NCBI RefSeq assembly: GCF_901709675.1
Contig: NC_051094.1
Location: forward strand, 6,847,001 to 6,911,000
Reading direction: 5' to 3'
Source: Syngnathus acus
Taxonomy: Eukaryota > Chordata > Actinopteri > Syngnathiformes > Syngnathidae
DNA: 64,000 nucleotides
Shown here piece by piece: positions 28,201 through 38,841 of this stretch; within the stretch, counting starts at the first letter, position 1, and every line of letters begins with the position of its first letter. The position numbers and the translations under genes are program-made. The notes under the pieces are model-generated. The model did not search any database. It was not told the DNA's origin and saw only the letters and a list, made by a program, of their open reading frames with translations.

Positions 28201-29668
28201 TGAAATCTGATAAAAATTGATTATAGTATGTTTACTTTGAGGGGTTGGTTGAAAATGTAGAAATAAATACGGCAGTAAAAAACAATATTTTAGTTTTTAA
28301 TAAAAATATTTTTCTCATTTGTGTTTAGTTTTTTTTTTTTTAAAGCAAAAGTATCTACATCTTTTTGATGTTGGATTTTTCATGCCAAATTTAACAGCGG
28401 CAGTGTTGGCTCCACATTTCTTGACCTAGCTTTGTCATGCCGGAGCAGAAAATGTCTTTCCCCAAAGCATACAATCATCTAAATGTCTTGACAAAGTGCA
28501 GGCTTAACATTCAAGTTTAACTAAGACATCTTCCATCTTAGATTGATTAATGAATTGTTGCAAAACACCGTAGCGCGTGTAGATGTAAGATTCTATTCAG
28601 TGGAAGATGCAAAGCACAACTTGTTCCTTTGTCTGTTTTTGTGCTTGAAGAGCCCACTGCAGCCGAGCCTCATCATGCGGCTAATTCCCACACAAGCCCA
28701 CTTCAGGCTGAGCTCACAATGCCTATTGAGATGCGATGTGAGCATGACGACGGCTGGCGACAACCACAATTTCTCTAATCATGACTATTCAGCCAAACAT
28801 CATTTTGGAAATAAATAAAAGTCTGGTTGCAGATGACACATTGCATTCTTAAATGCCAACTGTCACTTAAGTGTAAAAAGAAGTTCACCACTAATTGAGG
28901 TGGCTCCAAACAAAGGGCCTGCTGTCGGGTGAATACAAATAAAAGATCTCGAACAGCGTGGATCACCTGCAGCTGACTTTGCCTCCATCGCTCCTTCCTC
29001 TTCTGCCTCCTCCTCGCACATTTGATTCTCTTCCTCTCCTTCTTGCTCATCCGCTCCGGCACCGTGATCCGAGATGGGCTCGTCACGTCCATCACACCTC
29101 CGCCCTCTTCCTCCTCGTCCAAGTGGGTCTCTCCCTCAGCGTTGGTCAAAGTCTGTGACAAGCCGCCAGGTGTCCTCACATCCACCCAGCATGGGTCTCT
29201 GGGAGGACGGCTGGGTGGCCTCACTGAGGTGGTCCCGGATGATGAAGCTCTCTGAGGGCGAGAGGGGACGGGTGAGCTGTTTCGAACGGAGGTGAGAGAT
29301 GGGGGCGAACACCTCCCCGCTGCTTGTGGATGCTGAAGATCGGTTTTATTCACGATGGCGCTGCCGCTAGCCACCGCGTTCGACCCAACTGCAGATTCCA
29401 CTTGATCCGAACCGGAGCTGGACAGACTCTCTGTGCTTCCTCCCTCTTCTGATCCATTGCCGACATTTTCAATACTGACACACTTCCTGAGTCTCCCTCT
29501 TTTCTCCCAACTTCTTGCGTGTCTTCTTTCATCTCCATCCCGTCTTATCTCGCTGTGGACTTTCCTTCCCGGAAGCGCCGGTCGCAGAAGTTGCTCCACA
29601 CGGATGCTGCTCCCGTTCCCACCGCTGACCCCCACATGTGAGCTCATGGCTGCACCTTTAAGCCCCAT
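25278..29668 (-). CDS. rnf180: RING finger protein 180 (E3 ubiquitin ligase), four recognisable exons, N-terminus not found
   Basis: Minus-strand exons: 29668 (first usable ATG) to 28967, 26561-26333, 25976-25851 and 25483-25278, giving 420 aa plus TGA; human RNF180 is about 592 aa. The first exon ends in the basic stretch [22 protein letters not shown], aligned with the human [21 protein letters not shown] region. Exon 2 holds a C3HC4 RING (Cys258, 261, 274, His276, Cys279, 282, 296, 299 in this model). Exon 3 has [17 protein letters not shown]. Exon 4 has the [14 protein letters not shown] motif and one C-terminal membrane helix (about residues 392-416), so the ligase is expected to be anchored in ER-type membranes. 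The conserved N-terminal Cys-rich block is missing: the frame is closed by TAA and TGA just upstream of 29674. The start is therefore provisional. Confidence 0.88.
26562..28966 (-). other. rnf180 intron between basic-region exon and RING exon
   Basis: Donor GTGATC after 28967, acceptor CTTGATAG before 26561. It contains a short CA tract (27375-27402), a hAT-like repeat end at 27838 and degraded repeat words (GGCGGAGCTAGGATT at 28117; CATCCATTTTCTGTAATGC at 27641). No exon is recognised inside. An optional human-like small exon between basic region and RING was looked for and not seen. Confidence 0.6.
27838..27905 (+). mobile_element. hAT-type non-autonomous transposon end
   Basis: CACAGGTGTCAAACTCAAGG followed by CCCGGGGGCCAGATACGGCC and CATCATTTTATTT is the recognisable terminus of a widespread fish hAT-derived repeat. 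The other end is not clear. Confidence 0.6.
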
Positions 29669-30209
29669 CCACACTCTGCCTCTTCATCCTTACATTTCAC
29701 TCGCTTCTTTTTCCTCTGGATAATTTTGAGCGCGCAGGGATGGTTCCAGTGTGCAGGTGGTGAACCCTGGAGCCGACCTTTGCTCGTGCAACTCTTAACA
29801 GACTGCGAGTGAGCCCACTGGGACGTTCTGTGGAACAAAAAGATCCACAGCCCTACCCAGTGCCCTCTTGTTACAATAGATCACAATAGGATGAGGCCTG
29901 CTCATGGCCCCTTTTTGTAGAGTGCAGAGCGGCCACGGCTTGTTCAACATTAGATGATAAAAAGAAGCAACAACACACAGTCGACATATTGTCAGCTATT
30001 TCCAACAGATACCTCTCTATACCCATCAATCAATCAAGATAAAACCAATAGAGAAAAAACATTTCGCAAGTTTACATAAACAATCATAATTCCAACCATC
30101 CATCGATATTTTTTATGGCATTTTTCACCAGCAGGTTTGCAGATTGCAGACTATCCATTTTCACTCAATTGGTCAATTCTTTCTACATCTGTCCATCCGT
30201 CCTTCTATC

Positions 30210-30217
30210 TGACGTCA
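30210..30217. promoter_or_regulatory. CRE palindrome (TGACGTCA)
   Basis: Perfect CREB/ATF consensus in the shared upstream region, about 860 bp before the htr1a start codon. Occupancy is not shown by sequence. Confidence 0.5.
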
Positions 30218-30744
30218 TTCAGTTTGTAGCGTGTACTTTTCATGACATATTTATCTGCTGGTGGAACTGTGCAAATTTTGTCATAGCAAGGGATGTGTTG
30301 TGGACTAATAGCTCTTTAAAGCTTGAGAACCAGAGCGCCACAACTGGATGCAATACTGGCTGTGTGCAGCAGATAGCAGCAGCTGCCGCCCATTCGCCCC
30401 TATAGACAAGTTGAGAAATTGCTCGTACTCTTTCACGAAATTCCCACTTAGAACTTTTTTTTAACACCAAAACATCGCGTCACATTCAAACTTTCCTCGT
30501 TACATGGGGCTGTTTATAACCAGGAATGGTTGTTTTCAATTTATACAGCCTCGTATCAGCGTTGATTGAAATAAATAGGCTATCCTTCGTGAGTGAAAGT
30601 TGAAGAGAGTGGAGAGCAGCTTTTCCAGCGGAGTGAGGTGCGAGGTTGAAGAGAAAAAGAGAAAAATGGGGGAGCAGGCGGTGGAGGAGCCCCTCTTTAA
30701 AGGGGGCGAGACCTCCTGGATCTGACGTGTGGAGGGGCTGATGC

Positions 30745-30751
30745 TATAAAA
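30745..30751 (+). promoter_or_regulatory. Candidate TATA box of htr1a
   Basis: TATAAAA within GATGCTATAAAATCATTC, 322 bp before the htr1a ATG, flanked by GC-rich sequence. It would place transcription start near 30775-30780 and give a 5' UTR of about 295 nt that is rich in CA and contains the upstream out-of-frame ATGs at 30777 and 31044. Confidence 0.5.
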
Positions 30752-31072
30752 TCATTCACGTGGTCACCAAGCTCAGATGACTCTCGGCACCAGTGAGCGC
30801 GCACGGCTGTCACCCCTCACGGGACACACGCACACTCTCACAAGCACACGCAAACAGATTCAAAGGCATACACGCGCACACACATGTAAACAATACGCGC
30901 GCGCACCCAAGCGTGCGTCATGCGTCCTGAGAGTAACTTGCCAGCTCGGCTGGAACGCGCCAGGACGCACGGGATGAGCACCGGTACCGTGACCAGCAGC
31001 GGCTGAGGGACAGCCAGCCTCGCCACCTTCCCGGGCTGGCTGCATGCCCTCCCCGCGCTTCGCCGGGAAAGT

Positions 31073-32323
31073 ATGGATTACCTTCCCACCAGAGGCAACG
31101 ACAGCAACGCCACCGTCGGGTACCCGCCCGGGGTGGAGGTGGTGGCGGACTGGCTGGGCTCCGACGACAGCCACAACAACAACACCGGCGGTTCTTACTC
31201 CTTTCCGTTCGTGCAACTGGGCTACCAGATCGTCACCTCCCTTCTGCTGGGTGCGCTCATCCTGTGCTCCATCTTCGGTAACGCGTGCGTGGTGGCCGCT
31301 ATCGCCCTGGAAAGGTCCCTCCAAAACGTGGCCAACTACTTGATCGGATCCCTGGCTGTGACGGACCTCATGGTGTCGGTGCTGGTGCTGCCCATGGCGG
31401 CCCTGTACCAGGTGTTGAACAAGTGGACCCTGGGCCAGGGGATCTGTGACTTGTTCATCTCTCTAGACGTGTTGTGCTGCACCTCATCCATCCTGCACCT
31501 GTGCGCCATCGCTCTGGACCGCTACTGGGCCATCACGGACCCCATAGACTATGTCAACAAGCGCACCCCGAGGAGAGCCGCGCTCCTCATCAGCGTCACC
31601 TGGCTGGTGGGCTTCTCCGTATCCATCCCGCCCATGTTGGGCTGGAGGAGCGCCGAGGACCGAGCCGACCCGGACGCTTGCATCATCAGCCAGGACCCGG
31701 GCTACACCATCTACTCCACCTTTGGGGCGTTCTACATCCCTCTCATCCTCATGCTGGTCCTTTATGGGCGGATCTTCAAGGCGGCTCGCTTCCGGATCCG
31801 AAAGACAGTGAAGAAGACAGAGGTCAAAGGTGAGCGTTGCTTGACATTATCCCCCGCGGTGCTCCACAAGAAGAGCAACGGGGAGGCCGGCAGCGGTAGG
31901 CCGTGCATCAACGGCGCCGTGCAGTTTGGCGACGAGGCCGAATCCCTGGAGGTGATAGAGGTGAGCAGTTCCAAAAGCCACCTGGCCCTGCCCAACACCC
32001 CGCAGTCATCCTCGCACGAGAACCTCAGCGAGAGGAACTGCGGTGCCAAACGCAAATTGGCGCTGGCCCGAGAGCGCAAGACGGTGAAGACGCTGGGCAT
32101 CATCATGGGCACGTTCATCTTCTGCTGGCTGCCGTTCTTCATCGTGGCCCTAGTGCTGCCCTTCTGCGGAGAGAGCTGCTACATGCCCGAATGGCTGGGC
32201 GCCGTCATCAATTGGCTGGGCTACTCCAACTCCCTGCTCAACCCAATCATCTACGCCTACTTCAACAAGGACTTCCAAAGTGCTTTCAAAAAGATTGTCA
32301 AGTGCAAATTCCACAGGCCGTGA
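31073..32323 (+). CDS. htr1a: 5-hydroxytryptamine (serotonin) receptor 1A, intronless
   Basis: A single-exon frame of 416 aa (human 422). Class A aminergic GPCR coupled to Gi/o at the plasma membrane. N-terminus has sequons at Asn9, Asn12 and Asn36. Seven TM segments begin at about residue 51. Key residues seen: Asp98 (TM2), Cys125 and Cys203 (disulfide), Asp132 (amine-binding Asp of TM3), DRY at 149-151, Ser215-Thr216 (TM5), CWLP at 351-354 and NPIIY at 390-394. The third loop carries basic ends ([10 protein letters not shown] and ARERKTVKT) and the conserved [12 protein letters not shown]. The tail KCKFHRP keeps one cysteine for palmitoylation. The [22 protein letters not shown] segment matches the fish alpha (htr1aa-type) copy better than the beta copy, as I remember them, so ohnologue assignment is likely but not proven. 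GC content is clearly higher than in the flanks. Confidence 0.98.
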   Translation: MDYLPTRGNDSNATVGYPPGVEVVADWLGSDDSHNNNTGGSYSFPFVQLGYQIVTSLLLGALILCSIFGNACVVAAIALERSLQNVANYLIGSLAVTDLMVSVLVLPMAALYQVLNKWTLGQGICDLFISLDVLCCTSSILHLCAIALDRYWAITDPIDYVNKRTPRRAALLISVTWLVGFSVSIPPMLGWRSAEDRADPDACIISQDPGYTIYSTFGAFYIPLILMLVLYGRIFKAARFRIRKTVKKTEVKGERCLTLSPAVLHKKSNGEAGSGRPCINGAVQFGDEAESLEVIEVSSSKSHLALPNTPQSSSHENLSERNCGAKRKLALARERKTVKTLGIIMGTFIFCWLPFFIVALVLPFCGESCYMPEWLGAVINWLGYSNSLLNPIIYAYFNKDFQSAFKKIVKCKFHRP

Positions 32324-33400
32324 ACGCAACGCTCCATCAGATTGCACCCACTGCACTGTCCACAGGCGTCCAAATGCAAGAGCTGTATCAGAATCAGAGC
32401 CTTATCTCAGTTGTTGGTATTAACCATGTTTAATACTGTGTTTGTAGTAAGCATTGCATCACATTGTGTGCGTTAAAAAGAATACAGATTACCAGCCAGA
32501 TGCTTAGCTTAGCTTCCACCTATAGCATCAAAGTTGACACCAAACTGTATTATTATTCTTTGACCCTCCAGAGCTTCCTCTGCAGGTTTAAAGTTGAACA
32601 AAAAGAACTGACACTGACTTGCATTCATTTAATAATTTGTTATTAGTTATTTATCATTACCTATTGATGTTATGTATTTATTATTCATCTTTATATTCTT
32701 ATAGTATTTGTATTCATATGCAATTAATTCTGCCAGAGGTGTATTATTTAAACACCAATGCTAGTATTTATTTATTTATTTATAATTTTGAATTTAATTG
32801 TAATTTATTTTAGGGTTCAGTTTTTAACTTTAACTTACTTTACTTAACTCTACAATAATTTTATTTATTTTATGTAATAATTATTCTCTCTGCCTTTAAA
32901 AACCTTGAATTTATTTATTTTAATTACAATTTGTATGATTAATTTATTTGTTAAATATTCATATTTGATAGGTTTTAATAAAGGAAACCACAATTGTTCA
33001 ACAGCATTTGTAAAGGCAAATGTTTTGGGGGATACAGCTCTTGAATTTGTGCAGGTGTACCTAACAAAGTGTGCCATGAGCACACATGGTCAACCACGTG
33101 TTGGGGACTTACGCAAAGGAAAAGAGGACATGTCTACTGACAGTATAAAGGGCAAAAAGAAAAAAAAATGAAACCATCCAAATGCACAGACTTGAATTCA
33201 GGTTCTGTCTCTGTGTGTCACAAGGCCTGTGATGAAACCAAGGACTCTTCATACGTGCGTTTATCTCGTGTTGTGCTCACTGAGTTTGTTGGCTGTCTGC
33301 AATGGCGCCCCAGTGTTGCCAAGTGCTCTCCATCCACGCATTTCTGTCATGCAAGTCGACATCACAAGCTTTGTAGCACTGAAACAATAAAACGCAATCC
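32324..33400 (+). other. Probable htr1a 3' UTR
   Basis: AT-rich non-coding sequence with many ATTTA/TTATTTATT words (32640-32900) that could destabilise mRNA. AATAAA signals occur at 32977-32982 and 33386-33391. Confidence 0.45.
32977..32982 (+). terminator. Candidate polyadenylation signal for htr1a
   Basis: AATAAA about 650 nt after the stop, with TTGTTCAACAGCATTTG downstream. An alternative AATAAA lies at 33386. Confidence 0.35.
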
Positions 33401-34164
33401 AAGTCATTCCTTATTAAGATAACTTGAGTCCATTTTTGTAGCGTGTTGGGGGAAACAAGGAGAGCAATGAGGCAGGCTGGTTATTAACTTATTTCTGCTC
33501 ATAAATCTTCATATGCATCACATGGCATTTATCTTGTGTAGTGTAGCTTGAGGAGGGAGGGGCGCAAAGCAACTTATCATACTGATGATGAGGACGAAGA
33601 TGAGGATGATGATGTTATCTGCAGCGTATCTAAGCCCAGTCTGCAAATAGACACAAACAGAACATAGGCTTTCCCGTATCTATTTGCAACAACAAGAAAG
33701 TGACAATAGACAGAATGAATGGCGGCAGAGAGTGTGTTGTAGTCCCCATAATAGACATAGAAGACACCACATTCGGTACACCACTGTACATTTGTAATGA
33801 TAATAATAACAAACACATTAATACTGGAGCCTTTTAAAAAGCAAGTGGAATTTAATGGACTATAATTCTAATAGCATATCACCAAAGAAAGCTAATGATC
33901 ATTAAACATTTTTAAAGTAAAATTTTAAGCGATTTACATCCTTTGAAAAATCATCTAAAATCAGAAAGTGTTGCAAATATCAACGTCATCATCATGTTGA
34001 GAGGTGTTTGTAATATTTTGGCTGCATTGTTCAGCAAAATATTAGAGGCAGTTCTCAGTATGTCTAACATGAATAACTGAGGAATTATTTTTTTTAAATG
34101 TGCAGCATATATTATAAAACTCTTCTTTTAAGCCTAAATCAGGCACAGACGTACCAAATGTAGT

Positions 34165-34435
34165 ACAGCGTTTCATCTGTCCATCCATTTTCCATACCAC
34201 TGACCCTCAGTAGGGGAGCAGGTGTGTTGTGGAACCTATATTCCAGATGACCTTCTTGCCAACTATTCACAGGAAACATATAGACACAGAAAACAATTTA
34301 ACATGCATGTTTGGGGAATTTGGGAGTAAGCGGCAGTATAAGAGACCAACCAAACTCTACGCACAAATTTGAACCGCCAACATCAGAACTGCGAGGCGTA
34401 TGTGTAAACCAATTTTCACCGTGCCACCAAGTATA
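34165..34435 (+). mobile_element. Degenerate fish dispersed repeat
   Basis: Ordered landmarks CATCTGTCCATCCATTTTCC, AGTAGGGGAGCAGGTG, CACAGGAAACATATAGACAC, ACATGCATGTTTGGGGAATT, CTACGCACAAATTTGAACC and TTTTCACCGTGCCACC follow the word order of a very common fish interspersed repeat that ends in a tRNA-like (GTGCCACC) head. It is heavily mutated. The family name is not certain. Confidence 0.6.
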
Positions 34436-37400
34436 GCACTACGATAATAATGATAAATGAGAATATGCAGGAAAGCCCCGCTGGCGTAACTCTGCTCTCT
34501 CACGCCCAACCCGGCCACAAATCCACTTAGAGCGGATGAGCAGAAACACGAGTTTCAGAAGGAAGCCCCTGTCGAGATGTACACAGGCCACAGGGGGCGG
34601 TCGGTTGATTACTCAGCTCATCGTCATGGCAACAAATCAAAGCCAAAGCATCAAGAGTCAGCGACAGATGGAGGGAGGGAGGGAGAACCAGGCGGGGACA
34701 GAGAGGAAAGCCAGACGGCATCACAATGTAGAGACGACACCTGTGGCATACAAACAATGATGAAAGGTGGCAGAGATGATGCAGAACATCACACTCAATA
34801 GTCAATATATTATGTACAATATACACTTAAAAAGACCAAAGTTCTTTGAAGGGACCCAAAATCCATTGAGGTTTCACTTGCTACAAGACCAGGACAAAGT
34901 GTTTATTGTGGCTGGAGAAGTGCACTGGATTATACAGATAGCCTTTAAATATCGTTACCTGATTAAATTATGGCTAAATAATTAGAAGCTTCCAAACTCT
35001 TTTGCTAGTTTAAGATTGTAGACAAATTATATATACCTATGTAATCATATGTAGTGTCCAATGGTTGGCGCTCATGGGCAAAAAGCTAACTAGATCAATA
35101 CTATCAGAAGGACTGACCTAATTCAAAACCTATTTGTTCCATGAAATTGTATTAATTTATTCCCAGAAGTGTAGTCTCTTCATTACCAAGTATTTATCGG
35201 CTGCATTGACTCCAAAACTTGTCTGTGTACTTTCTTTGTCCAATCAGATTTCAGCTTCCATTCAGATAATTTGTTCAGGGCCTTCAGAATCAATCACTGA
35301 GACGATACTCGCAATGGGACATTTTTTAAGATTTCAAATCTGAATTTGTCCTCACAGGACTAAATCACTGGCCCATTTAATAAAACATATATTATTGAGG
35401 TTGTACATTAATGGTGTAGAATTTCACTGTATTGAGAGATTGGTCTACAGCTATCTGAAGGCTTTTGACACATCCAGATAAAACAAAAAGAAACTCGCAT
35501 TTAATATCTGACACATTTAAAAAGTCTTCTTCATCTTCATCTACATTCACTGGCCGGTGGCAGTGACATCAGCACATCCAAAAGTGCTCATGGGGGAAAT
35601 GTATTTGAAATTACTGACCCGCAACTGAAATGACGGCAGCCGAGGAGAGCGCTTGATCGTGCATGGACTTTCGGGTATATTTTCCATTTTCCGGACAAAA
35701 GAGAATACCATCCAGATCACTACCATGTGGCTCTCAGAGAGATGAGATGAGGGCTTATCATTATCATTATGATATTGTACGGATGAGCTACTGTAATCTT
35801 GTACTTGCAGGTTTTGTGATTTAGGACTGCAGTAATCCCACCCACTGTGGGATTATTGTTACAAAATAGGTAGGTGGTCGCATGGTGCTGACGCATGAAG
35901 CCCCTTGTTCACCCAAAGAGGTCCCACATGCAGAGATTACAGATTTCACTTGCTTTGTACTTCCCTTCAGCCGAAAAGAAAGTTTCAGGACAAGTTTACG
36001 AGTCATAAAAAATATATTGATAGTAATAATTAATGGTATTAGGACAACAAACAGAATGATTTTGACAATTCATTCTGAGATTCAAGTGGGCCAATTTGGG
36101 TTTCCATACGTTCACTCACACGGCAAAAAGCAGACTGTAAAATTCATCTTTTCTCATGTTGAGCGCATTAAATAGTCAGAGAGCGATGGTGCATGTACAG
36201 TACAAGCGTGCCCTCACTTGCATCGACCTGCACGAGCTATCTTTGTAACAGGATGACGGGTGGAGCCAAGTTATCACTGAAAAACAGCCTCAAGCAACGG
36301 AATGAAAGACTGACTTTGGACATTTTTTTCCCCCTACACGGCAGGTAAACGAGCGAGCTCCGTGGAGCTGCTGGTTGCCCAACTATGTCGGGGTTTCTAC
36401 TTTCTGGATTTGAAATGATTCGACTAAACATATTATAGGTGGTAAATGTTTTTCCTCAAAGCGGTTCTTCCCAAACACGATTTAAAAAAAAAAAAAAAAA
36501 AGTCACTTGGGTCTTTCATCAGCTCGGGCAGCTTTCCCCTTTTCTGGTCCACGGATGAGAAACAGGCATTTTGGTGAGGAAATGTCGCTTGGCCTATTGC
36601 ATCATCACCATTGCTCATCATCATGTACCTTACATTGCCAAGATTTAGATTGACTGCCTTAAAATGAAATCAGCTGTCATGCGCTGCCAGCTCTTGCGGT
36701 ACACTTTGTGTCCCGTAAACAGGTTAATTTTATATGACAGTTTTTGGCTTCAGGGCCATGTATAAGATTATTATATTTTATGTTTCATTTCCTTCCCCTT
36801 TCCCCACCCAGCTAAAATCCACTAATCAATGCTTTTAGCGTTTATAAGCCAGCTGCCATTACTGCATGCATAACATCCTTGTTTTTATACATATGCGTGC
36901 GTATCCTCTGAGTCACCTTTGCCTTCAATTATGTCGGCAATAAGATGCTGAGGCTGGCACGGTAACGCAAAGTGACGTCACTGCAATTTCAATGAAAATC
37001 TCATTGTACCGCTCATCAAGTTCTTTTAGATGCAGAATTTTAGATTGAATACAGAGCAATGATTTAGTTCCTCCACTATCTTTGCAGTGTTGTCTTCGAG
37101 TAACTTCCTTCGTGTGCGCGCGTGTGCGTGTTGCCGACTCGATACTGACTGATGCTCGTGGGCTTCAGCAGCGACCCCCGTGGCAAAGACTCTCCATTAG
37201 TCTCTGTCACAGAACGTTTGCAGAGGCACATTTCCACAGCCTGAGAGTGGGCTGACACTTCATCATGTGTGTCTCGAAAGGAGGCCAATTAGATGCCATG
37301 GGGCTTATCCTATGATCCTCCGGCCACGCCATTTAGCAGGGGGGATGATATGGGACGTGCAACCGTGTTATACGTGTGTAAGGGGAAATTACAGTCCATG

Positions 37401-38808
37401 TAATGAGGTGACTCGTCATGCGTGGCAATTTGCGCAAACAGAAATGCGTCTGCATTGTATACAGAAGATGGCATTAAGGTCAAACATATTTTAAGTGAGA
37501 ATAGACACGCTCCTGTGCACTATTCATGACGATGGCGTCATGTGAGGAAATGTGGAGTGAAGCATGGATGTGGTCCAGCCGGCGAGCCTAGATCAGAGCT
37601 TGGGTTTTTTTTCCCATCGTGTCTCTTGGCCTTGGAAAATGTTACTTGTGACTTGAATGATCACAATAATAATCAATATTTAACCATTGGGTATTGGAGC
37701 ATGATTTTGATTCATTGCAATTAGATGTACTTTCTGTTATTCATTTTTTGTTTTGTTCAGGCATTTTAATTTCTCTTTACTGTAGTTGGTTTGTGATCGT
37801 CTGGTGAGTGGTTCAGGCTGCTCCAGCACGCCCGCGACCTTCTTGAGGAGAAGCGTATAGAATTATTTTTTCTTACTGGTCAGAAGCTTTCCATTAATCT
37901 TTTAGTTTTTTCACTCTTCCCTCCATTGTTGAGTAGGATACAGATAATAATTTTTGTCATTGCACAATTTATACGTACTTAGCAAAGAACAAATCCAGGT
38001 CAGACAATTATTCGTACGATTGAGAAGCGGCAAGAAAATAGAAATTGCATAAATTGTCAGTGACTAATGCCTTTTTTTCCCTGAAACCTTTTAGTAAAAG
38101 CAGCTTTGCACACTCTCTTTATTTTCCATTTTTCACTCCTAACCTTTTTCTCTCCTTCCTTCATCTCATCCACTTGCCACTTGCCATAAATAAAAACAGG
38201 CCAGAGAAGAGCAAGAGCCACTGGCTGTCTGCCTGCCCTGAACTCCTGACCTTTCTGTACTTGTTTTCTCTTTCTGAGACTGTCGAGTGAGCGCTCATCT
38301 TGAATGTTAAGAAGTCCTTTGCATGTTGTCCACAGAGAGCCAGAAGCTATTCAAGAGCAATTGAGAATATCTTGTTATAATAATGTTTGGACAGCCAGTT
38401 GAGAGCAGAGGGAGTTGAGCAATCTTAGTCATAAATAAAAAATATTTTTGATGAGATGCCCTTTAGCGACTCGGAGTGTATTGAAATATATGCGAGTGGC
38501 AGCCAATCAAGTCGGCTGTGTTTTCAAATGTCCTTTATAAAATCCGCCATGCTGTGCCTGTATCTGCACAGAGATAAACACTCAACACTGCCAAAAAAAA
38601 AAAGCATCATGTGTAATGATGAAAACAAAATCGCTAGGTAAACGGTGTTATTTTAGTTCCATCAACCTGGTCAACAAGGAATATAAAAAATGAAATACTA
38701 AAAAATACAGCAAGATGTTCGAGAAACGTAATCATCACTGTCATGTCTTATTATGTCAAAATGACTTACAAAAAAGTTGACGTGAATAAATCCAGACGTC
38801 GTTCTAGC

Positions 38809-38841
38809 AAAAAAAAAAAAAAAAAAAAAGGGGGGGGGGGG
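38809..38841. repeat. Composite homopolymer A21-G12
   Basis: Twenty-one A directly followed by twelve G. It is probably a mutable site and a place to doubt the assembly length. Confidence 0.95.

Larger units (their letters stand above)
29669..31072. promoter_or_regulatory. Head-to-head region between rnf180 and htr1a
   Basis: rnf180 is transcribed leftward and htr1a rightward from this 1.4-kb stretch. On the minus strand an acceptor-like CTTTTTGTTCCACAG ends at 29828 and opens an 65-codon frame (29838-29644) that is out of frame with the rnf180 exon. A full CRE palindrome TGACGTCA is at 30210-30217. Nearer htr1a the sequence becomes CpG-rich, with TCTGACGTG at 30721, a TATA box at 30745 and a CA/CG-rich probable 5' UTR (30800-30900). 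Confidence 0.6.

Noticed and set aside
29644-29838. rnf180 N-terminal exon in the alternative frame
   Set aside because: Not annotated as CDS because the frame ends in TGA before joining the main exon and the resemblance to RNF180 is weak; kept only as a finding.
31474-32433. Alternative-frame ORFs of 86-176 codons across htr1a
   Set aside because: Shadows of the GC-rich receptor gene in other frames; the receptor frame is unambiguous.
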